Source: Roseiflexus sp. (lineage in GTDB: Bacteria; Chloroflexota; Chloroflexia; Chloroflexales; Roseiflexaceae). From it: a stretch of DNA of 51,336 bases. The notes below the pieces were generated by a model that saw only the letters and a list, made by a program, of their open reading frames with translations, searched no databases and was not told the origin of the DNA. Positions 46,166-51,336 of the stretch are shown here, piece by piece (position 1 is the stretch's first letter; the number at the start of each line of letters is the position of its first letter). Made by a program: the position numbers and the translations under genes. Location of the stretch: positions 1 through 51,336 of the forward strand of contig JAGHYV010000030.1 of assembly GCA_017743475.1 (NCBI GenBank), written 5' to 3'.

Positions 46166-47074
46166 CTATCGGAATTTGAAAAGTCCTCCTAAAAAAGAGT
46201 TCCTGGCAGAGTCGAAAAACTGCCGCACCTGTTCCTGTAACTGCGTGACGGCAGCGCCTAGATTCTTCAGCTCTTCACGGGTTTGAGCAATAACCGGCGC
46301 CAGCTTCTCGCTGGTTTCTATAATTCTGAGTTGATCCTGTGCGGCGTCTAGATATTCCGTGAATCCCCTAAAGACTCCTTCCGCAGACTGCTGGAATGTG
46401 GACAAGGCTTTATCGAACTGACCCTGCCAGAGCAGATCGATGGTATCGTTGATCGGTTTGACCAGTTCCATCTTTTTCAGGGCCTCGGTCATTCTACACG
46501 CATTGTTGGTAATTTGTTCGTCATACTCAGGCCCGGCAGCCCATCTGGCAAGGGCTTCCGTTTTTTCATTGAAAAGGGCGCCTACTGATTGAATGCGTTC
46601 ATTTACGGAACCGATGAACCCCCCAGCGAACATTTTAGTCAGCTCAGCACCAAAAAACTGCCACCAGGGCATTCCTTCCGGTTTTTTGAACAAACCCAGA
46701 AAGTCTTTTAGTATATCCTTAAACAGATCGGGCAGCCTGGGTAAATCAGGCTGCCCAGGTGCGCTAGGAGTAGTTCCTGAAGCAGACACGCTTCCATCCC
46801 CAAACACCCTGCCCGCCTCTTCGAGCGCGTTGGTGAAACGCTCGGTGCGATTCGCAATCTGGTTCAACGCCTCAATCGTGGGCGCAAACTGCGCCTGCAG
46901 GCGCGTCCACACTTCTTCCGCCTGCTGCCGGTGATTGCCGGACCAGCGACTGTTCTGGAGCGTCGCCATCGCCTGCGCCGCCTGCTGGAGGGCGTTCTCG
47001 ATGGCGCTGCTTCCCTGCCGCATCGCGGCGATGGTGGCGCGTAACGCATCGGTGTCGGCTTTGATCTGGCTCAT
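46166..47074 (-). CDS. WXG100 protein with a long C-terminal domain
   Basis: 302 residues. The first ~95 form a WXG100 helical hairpin with Trp44-Ser-Gly46 in NSRWSGNH; the usual single-domain size is ~100. A Pro/Gly linker (about 96-112) leads to a ~190-residue C-terminal part (LFKDILKDFLGLFKKPEG to GGLFKFR) that is helical, with no recognised fold. The DNA for the C-terminal part looks less GC-rich and uses different codons than the N-terminal part. This resembles the fused effectors of type VII systems, where the WXG/LXG head is the export signal and the tail is the active part. No immunity gene is obvious. It is 53 bases after the Ubl gene. Confidence 0.75.
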   Translation of the reverse strand: MSQIKADTDALRATIAAMRQGSSAIENALQQAAQAMATLQNSRWSGNHRQQAEEVWTRLQAQFAPTIEALNQIANRTERFTNALEEAGRVFGDGSVSASGTTPSAPGQPDLPRLPDLFKDILKDFLGLFKKPEGMPWWQFFGAELTKMFAGGFIGSVNERIQSVGALFNEKTEALARWAAGPEYDEQITNNACRMTEALKKMELVKPINDTIDLLWQGQFDKALSTFQQSAEGVFRGFTEYLDAAQDQLRIIETSEKLAPVIAQTREELKNLGAAVTQLQEQVRQFFDSARNSFLGGLFKFR

Positions 47075-47127
47075 CGGGTTACCTCTGCCACTGTTTCAAG
47101 AAGTCTTCACGTAACAGGTGTCGCCTG

Positions 47128-48435
47128 TCAGTTCCGTTGCCATGTTCCGAGCATGATGGCGCGTCCTTTGGATGGCACGCCTCTGCCGCCGGGAACCACC
47201 CTGCCGCGCTGGTCGCGCACGCTGATCGTCACCTCCTGATCGGGACCCAGCCCGCACAGTCGGGCATTACCGGCATTGTCAAACCGTCCGGCCAGGTTCA
47301 TCCCATCGACGCCGAAACTCCATCCCCGAGTGTTGATCCCGGTGATGCGCATAGAGATACATCCTGGTTCATCATCCTCGTTCAATTTGCGCACCCACAG
47401 TTTCCCTGCATCTGGAACCGGAGTTGGCGGCGGCGGCACATTCTGATCGGTAATGAGCCACGCGGGCAGGTAGCCGGTCGCGCCGATAACTTTCGGATCG
47501 GCGGGATCAAGCGCATTGGTGATGATGCGCACCTGCACAATGCCGTTGTTCTGACTCAGGATCGCTACTCTGTCGCCGTTGCTGACGACAATATTGCCCT
47601 GGCTGGCTGGCGCTTTCGTTTGCAGACCGGGGTCACTCCAGAGGTATGCGCCGAAGCTGGTGCGCCCCCGGAAGAAGAGCCGGTTGTCGCGGTTGAGGTA
47701 CTCGCGTTTGACACCGGCAACGCTGACTTCTTCGGCGCCAGCCGGAAGCAAGACGGCAGCTGTGTTTCCTGGCGATGCCAGTGTCGCGGTGGGCAATGCC
47801 GTCGTCAGTTGCGGTATCGACGCTAGCGTTGCAGTCTGCAATCCCGTCATCAGTTGTGGCGTCGACGCCAGCGTCGCTGTTGGAGGCGATGACTGGAGCG
47901 TGTTCTGGCGCGTTGGCGCTGGCGCCAGTGTTGCTGTGGGAGTGAAACGTTGGGGGGTGCTTTGCATCGGTTGAAACGCTGGGGCGGACGGTCGCGCAGC
48001 CATCCCCGTCCTTCCTGAAAAGAGAGTAAACAGCAGGACGCTGCCGATAATCATCATTAGCGCAACGGCAGCGCCAATGCCGATGAGCGCATACGGAATG
48101 CGACGGGTGTTTGGCGCAGTTGGATCGTTACCAAAGCGCCAGGTAACAGCGGGAACGTGCTCCCACCACGGCGCATAGATATTCGCCAGGTAGAGGTCGC
48201 CGCCCTGCTCGTAGCCCGCCTGCCTCAGCGTCATCTCATTGCTCAACCGCTGGCGGATCTGCCCCGCGTAGAGGGCATAGGTGATGGGTTGTCCGTACTG
48301 ATCGACCACCGGCAGGCTATGATCCATCACCAGGCGCTCAACGATCCGGTAGAGCGGTTCATCGGTGCGCAGCGTAATGGTGGTTACCTGATAGGCGCCC
48401 AGGTAAAGACGGTATGTCTGTTGATGGAGTGTCAT
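47128..48435 (-). CDS. ubiquitin-like domain-TM-SH3-type protein
   Basis: 435 residues. Residues ~15-87 form a ubiquitin-like domain of the YukD/EsaB/EccD kind (TTITLRTDEPLYRIVERL, then LSNEMTLRQAGYEQGGDLYL). One membrane helix follows (113-140). A Thr/Pro/Ala linker (about 145-230) has repeated TATLAS units. The outer part has an SH3-type stretch (RTSFGAYLWSDPGLQTKAP and GDRVAILSQNNGIVQVRI) and a last ~90 residues with GCISMRITGINTRGWSFGVDG. In ESX systems YukD-like domains belong to membrane or cytoplasmic parts of the secretion machine. A single-TM Ubl-SH3 fusion is unusual. Confidence 0.72.
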   Translation of the reverse strand: MTLHQQTYRLYLGAYQVTTITLRTDEPLYRIVERLVMDHSLPVVDQYGQPITYALYAGQIRQRLSNEMTLRQAGYEQGGDLYLANIYAPWWEHVPAVTWRFGNDPTAPNTRRIPYALIGIGAAVALMMIIGSVLLFTLFSGRTGMAARPSAPAFQPMQSTPQRFTPTATLAPAPTRQNTLQSSPPTATLASTPQLMTGLQTATLASIPQLTTALPTATLASPGNTAAVLLPAGAEEVSVAGVKREYLNRDNRLFFRGRTSFGAYLWSDPGLQTKAPASQGNIVVSNGDRVAILSQNNGIVQVRIITNALDPADPKVIGATGYLPAWLITDQNVPPPPTPVPDAGKLWVRKLNEDDEPGCISMRITGINTRGWSFGVDGMNLAGRFDNAGNARLCGLGPDQEVTISVRDQRGRVVPGGRGVPSKGRAIMLGTWQRN

Positions 48436-48484
48436 ATTCTGCTATCCTTCTGGCTCATGCGCAATAGTATGATGTCGTCTATGC

Positions 48485-50125
48485 TCAAGGATTGGTTCCA
48501 CCGGAGCCGCCAGAGCCGTCGGAACTGCCGCCGGAGCCGCCGGAACCACCAGAGCCGCCGGAACTGCCGGAACCGCCGCCGGAACCACCACCGGAGCCGC
48601 CGCCAGAGCCGCCGCCGGAACCGCCACCGGAGCCGCCGGAACCGCCACCGGAGCCGCCGCCGGAGCCACTGCCAGATTCCGGCGTTTGTGCAGTCGGCGC
48701 AACAGGAGCAGACATCTGCGGTGTTGGTGTTGCCGGTGGCGGATCGTCTTTCGGCGGCGGCGGGTCATCCCTCGGCGGTGGGTTGTTCGCCGGTGGTGGC
48801 GTCGGGTTTTGCCTGACTTTTATCTTTGTGGGGTTGCCCGGAACGATCTTCGCTCCTGCCGGTGGATCGGTCGCAACGACGTGACCGGGAGGAATATCGT
48901 CGCTTCCCGGAACGACTTCGGTGATGTATTGCACGCCCAGCGTCTTGAGGATATTCTCCGCCTCCTGCAGCGGCTTGCGGGTCAGGTCTGGCATGATCGT
49001 CCTGTCGTCAGGAGTTGGCGTGCTGGTTGGAATGATCGTCTCACTCGTTGACAAAACTGGAGTGCTGCTGACCGGTGACGGTTGTGCAGTCGGGCGAGCG
49101 GTAGGGGGGCGCCGGGTTGCTGTTGGCGGTACCGGCGTGTCGGTCGGCGTTGGCAGCGCGCCAAGGGTTGACGTCGGAAGTCCGCCGGGGATGGTCGTGT
49201 GACTGCCACTGCCGAAAAGCGGGGTTGAGAACGATGTGCCAGACTGTTGCGATGATCCTTGAGGCAAGATCGGCGCAGCGTTCAGTAAAGGAAGCGCCAG
49301 TAGCATCGCTCCCAGCAGCCCGGCCACTCCCAGGGCTGCGACGGCCATGAGCACTCGCCGACCGGCGAAGGGAGCGGCACGTTTTGGCGGTGGTGCGTTG
49401 CGCACCACAATCGCGCTGATGTTGTCGTGTCCGCCACGGCGGTTCGCCAGCGCAATAAGCGTGCGGGTGGCGTCGCCGGCCGGTCGGGTAGACACGATCT
49501 CGGCGATTTCATCGGGTCGCACCAGGTCGGTCAATCCGTCGGAACAGAGCACGACCGCGTCGCCTTCTTCCAGCGGCATGGAGAAGATCGATGGAACGAC
49601 CTGCCGATCACCCATCGCCTGCGCCAGCGATGTGCCACCGTTAGCTTCACGACGCACATGCGCCTTGGTGAGCAGTTTAGGCGTCTGTCCCGGACGGCAG
49701 AGCAATGCCGGACTGTCACCTACATTTGCGATGGTTAGTGTGTTGTCGTGGATGAGCGCAGCGACGATTGTCGAAGCCATGTTGTTGCGGCGCCGGTGCG
49801 CTTCAGCGTGAATAACGCTCGTGACGAACTCGATGGCGGCGCGCAGACGTTCGACCGGTTCTTCGGGCAGCCGGGTGTCGTAATAGAACGCCTGCATCAC
49901 CTCATCGACAACCATGCGGCTGGCATCCGCGCCGTCGGCATTGCCCCCGACGCCATCGGCGACGATGTAGAGGCGCCCATACCGTTCTCTCAGACTGCGC
50001 TCGATCGGTTGACCATCGCGGTTTTTCCACCGATCGGCGCGCCCGATGCTATCCTGATTGTTCGATCGCTGGCGCCCACGGTCGGTGCGTGCATCTATAT
50101 CGAAACTGGCAGTGCTCGTGCCCAT
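48485..50125 (-). CDS. PP2C-type Ser/Thr phosphatase with TM, PASTA domain and Gly/Ser tail
   Basis: 546 residues. The PP2C domain (about 7-245) has RSNNQDS (Asp25), VADGVGGN (57-62), NVGDSPALL and CSDGLTDLV, so the metal-binding residues are present. A membrane helix (about 258-285) follows, then a Thr/Pro-rich linker and one PASTA domain (about 375-440: MPDLTRKPLQEAENILKTLG and PPGHVVATDPPAGAKIVPG). A Pro-rich part and a ~60-residue Gly/Ser repeat close the chain. PASTA domains bind cell-wall fragments and normally sit on the kinase; here the phosphatase carries it. It is 11 bases after the kinase gene, so the pair is probably co-translated. Confidence 0.87.
   Translation of the reverse strand: MGTSTASFDIDARTDRGRQRSNNQDSIGRADRWKNRDGQPIERSLRERYGRLYIVADGVGGNADGADASRMVVDEVMQAFYYDTRLPEEPVERLRAAIEFVTSVIHAEAHRRRNNMASTIVAALIHDNTLTIANVGDSPALLCRPGQTPKLLTKAHVRREANGGTSLAQAMGDRQVVPSIFSMPLEEGDAVVLCSDGLTDLVRPDEIAEIVSTRPAGDATRTLIALANRRGGHDNISAIVVRNAPPPKRAAPFAGRRVLMAVAALGVAGLLGAMLLALPLLNAAPILPQGSSQQSGTSFSTPLFGSGSHTTIPGGLPTSTLGALPTPTDTPVPPTATRRPPTARPTAQPSPVSSTPVLSTSETIIPTSTPTPDDRTIMPDLTRKPLQEAENILKTLGVQYITEVVPGSDDIPPGHVVATDPPAGAKIVPGNPTKIKVRQNPTPPPANNPPPRDDPPPPKDDPPPATPTPQMSAPVAPTAQTPESGSGSGGGSGGGSGGSGGGSGGGSGGGSGGGSGGGSGSSGGSGGSGGSGGSSDGSGGSGGTNP
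48495..48665 (-). repeat. tandem repeat coding the Gly/Ser tail of the phosphatase
   Basis: GGA/GGC/TCC-type codons repeat with 9- and 12-base periods, giving GGSGGS and GSGGGSGGG units. On the plus strand it reads as CCGCCGGAGCC-like units and opens a false Pro-rich frame. Length could change by slippage while keeping frame. Confidence 0.85.
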
Positions 50126-50136
50126 ACAGCGCCCCC

Positions 50137-51336
50137 TTATGTGTTGCGTCTACGGTTTGCAGGAGATGTTGCGACACCAGCCGATTTGCCGTCGTACTGC
50201 ACTTCGTACCACACCAGCGAGCCGATCCGCTGTTCGTTGCCGGTTCGACTGGCCCGCGCTCCATCCGGCATCCATACCAGGATTTGGCTCTCGGTTGATG
50301 GTTGAGCGCGGAGCGGTTCGCGGCTGATGATCGTGACCGATCCCGCTGCCCCTGCCGCCCCCGCCGGAACGAGGGTGCTCTGAACTGCGGGCGCAGGCGT
50401 TGTCTGGAGAGGCATCGGCGCTGCTGTCACTGCTGCCAGGGTCGCGGTTGCTGCTGACACGATGGGCGCTGTGGGGACAGCCTGTTCGCCGCTTGCTGGC
50501 GCGGCCACTGCCAGGATCAGCATCACCAGCGCAATCACCACGACGATACCCATACCGATCCAGCCAAGAATGAACGGCGAGAATGCAACGTGTCTGGTCG
50601 AATGCGATGGGAGCAATTGACTTCTTATGTGATACGGGTGTGCGTGTACATTCTCGCCGTCCTGCACCAGCGCGCGACGCAACTGATCGGCGAATATCTC
50701 GCAACTTTCGTAGCGCGCTGCCGGATCGTATGCCAGCGCGCGGCGGAGCGCATCGGCGGTGTGGGTGCGGTTCCCCAGCATTTGAACGATCTCTTCGTGC
50801 TTTGTGTCCCGCCAGCGTTCGATCTGTTTAAGCGACGCCGTGGCGCTGCCGGGCAGCGGACGGCGACCGGTCAGCATCTGGAGCGCGATGACTGCCAGCG
50901 CGAACTGATCCGACGCCGGCATTTCCCGACCTTCGTACTGCTCCGGCGCCATGTAGCCTGGAGTTCCCAGATTTTTCTCATCGACCAGCGCATAGTACGG
51001 GTGGCTGGCGATGCTGAAGTCGATCAGCACTGCGTTGCCGTTTGAGTCGATCAGGATGTTCGACGGCTTGACGTCACGGTGGATGATTGGGCTGTAGGTT
51101 GGGTGACCGGCATGCAGATAATCGAGCGCGCTGGCAATCTGAGAGATGACACGCACCACAAAGGAAGCCGGTTGCGGCTTGCCGCTTCCGGGCATCAGCG
51201 GTCGGTCGCCAATTATGGCGTCCAACCCACGCGCACCTTCCACCAGGCGCGTCGCCAGGTAGTACGGTGGTCGGTTGAGATTACTGGTGAGATATTCGAC
51301 GATATGCGGGTGGCGCCGGTGCTGCGCCACTTCGCG
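50137..51336 (-). CDS. Ser/Thr protein kinase with TM and SH3-type domain, 5' end outside window
   Basis: About 400 residues are visible; the start and the ATP-binding lobe lie beyond 51336. The kinase part has HRDVKPSNILID, activation-loop GTPGYMAPEQYEG, and the metal-binding stretch IDFSIAS, where the third position of the usual DFG is Ser. The catalytic Asp of HRD is present. A membrane helix (LGWIGMGIVVVIALVMLILAV) follows, then an Ala/Thr/Pro linker, and an SH3-type stretch (ITIISREPLRAQPSTESQILVWMPDG and WYEVQYDGKSAG). The last ~10 residues look degraded compared with an SH3 end. It starts the operon with its phosphatase. Confidence 0.87.
   Translation of the reverse strand, partial: REVAQHRRHPHIVEYLTSNLNRPPYYLATRLVEGARGLDAIIGDRPLMPGSGKPQPASFVVRVISQIASALDYLHAGHPTYSPIIHRDVKPSNILIDSNGNAVLIDFSIASHPYYALVDEKNLGTPGYMAPEQYEGREMPASDQFALAVIALQMLTGRRPLPGSATASLKQIERWRDTKHEEIVQMLGNRTHTADALRRALAYDPAARYESCEIFADQLRRALVQDGENVHAHPYHIRSQLLPSHSTRHVAFSPFILGWIGMGIVVVIALVMLILAVAAPASGEQAVPTAPIVSAATATLAAVTAAPMPLQTTPAPAVQSTLVPAGAAGAAGSVTIISREPLRAQPSTESQILVWMPDGARASRTGNEQRIGSLVWYEVQYDGKSAGVATSPANRRRNT

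Noticed and set aside
48492-48884. Plus-strand Pro/Glu-rich open frame (PPEPPEPP)
   Set aside because: It is the complement of the Gly/Ser repeat of the PP2C gene, with no coding start context.

Overview
The window looks like the chromosome of a filamentous anoxygenic phototroph of the Chloroflexota, most like Roseiflexus. This is inferred from the moderate-to-high GC, the gene set (HoxEFUYH hydrogenase, DUF2905 protein, PrkA/YeaH/SpoVR, Asp23-DAK-DegV-RecG order), the many heptamer and palindromic dispersed repeats, and protein style (Pro/Thr-rich linkers, SH3-type tails). No database search was run, so the genus is an inference.

Layout. 1-670 is repeat-rich noncoding DNA. 671-2662 is a GH127-type (DUF1680) glycosidase broken by several frameshifts. 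2681-5581 (minus) is a large membrane protein with two VWA domains. 5731-11159 is a complete group 3d bidirectional [NiFe]-hydrogenase operon, hoxE-F-U-Y-H-W, with heptamer repeats in two of its gaps. A DsbA-like exported thioredoxin (11257-12057), a transposon-like repeat (12058-12343) and a four-PAS/STAS regulator (12548-14509) follow. 14510-15222 is repeat-rich, then come a DUF2905 protein and tRNA-Thr(TGT) with its own promoter and terminator. 16284-21240 is a tight operon: S9 peptidase, small helical protein, dynamin-like GTPase, SAM hydrolase. 21293-27844 carries a strong promoter, a long leader, prkA-yeaH-spoVR, a hypothetical gene and prmC.

27842-44000 is a region of gene loss. HAD phosphatase, rpmB, asp23, one degV, recG and a haloacid-dehalogenase-like gene are intact. 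The DAK/FakA gene, a second degV, a HEPN toxin, a GH51 remnant, a beta-lactamase-fold hydrolase, an EamA transporter and one nucleotidyltransferase carry frameshifts, stops or truncations. Two MNT-HEPN toxin-antitoxin pairs lie here and each has a lesion. Several dispersed repeat families, two of them MITE-like with inverted ends, fill the gaps.

45329-51336 (minus) is the most interesting part: a five-gene operon running Ser/Thr kinase (5' end outside the window), PP2C phosphatase with PASTA domain and Gly/Ser tail, ubiquitin-like domain-TM-SH3 protein, WXG100 protein with a long C-terminal domain, and an EspG-like protein. This reads as a type VII secretion-like (ESX-like) module tied to a phospho-signalling pair. 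The ATPase expected for such a system is not in the window.
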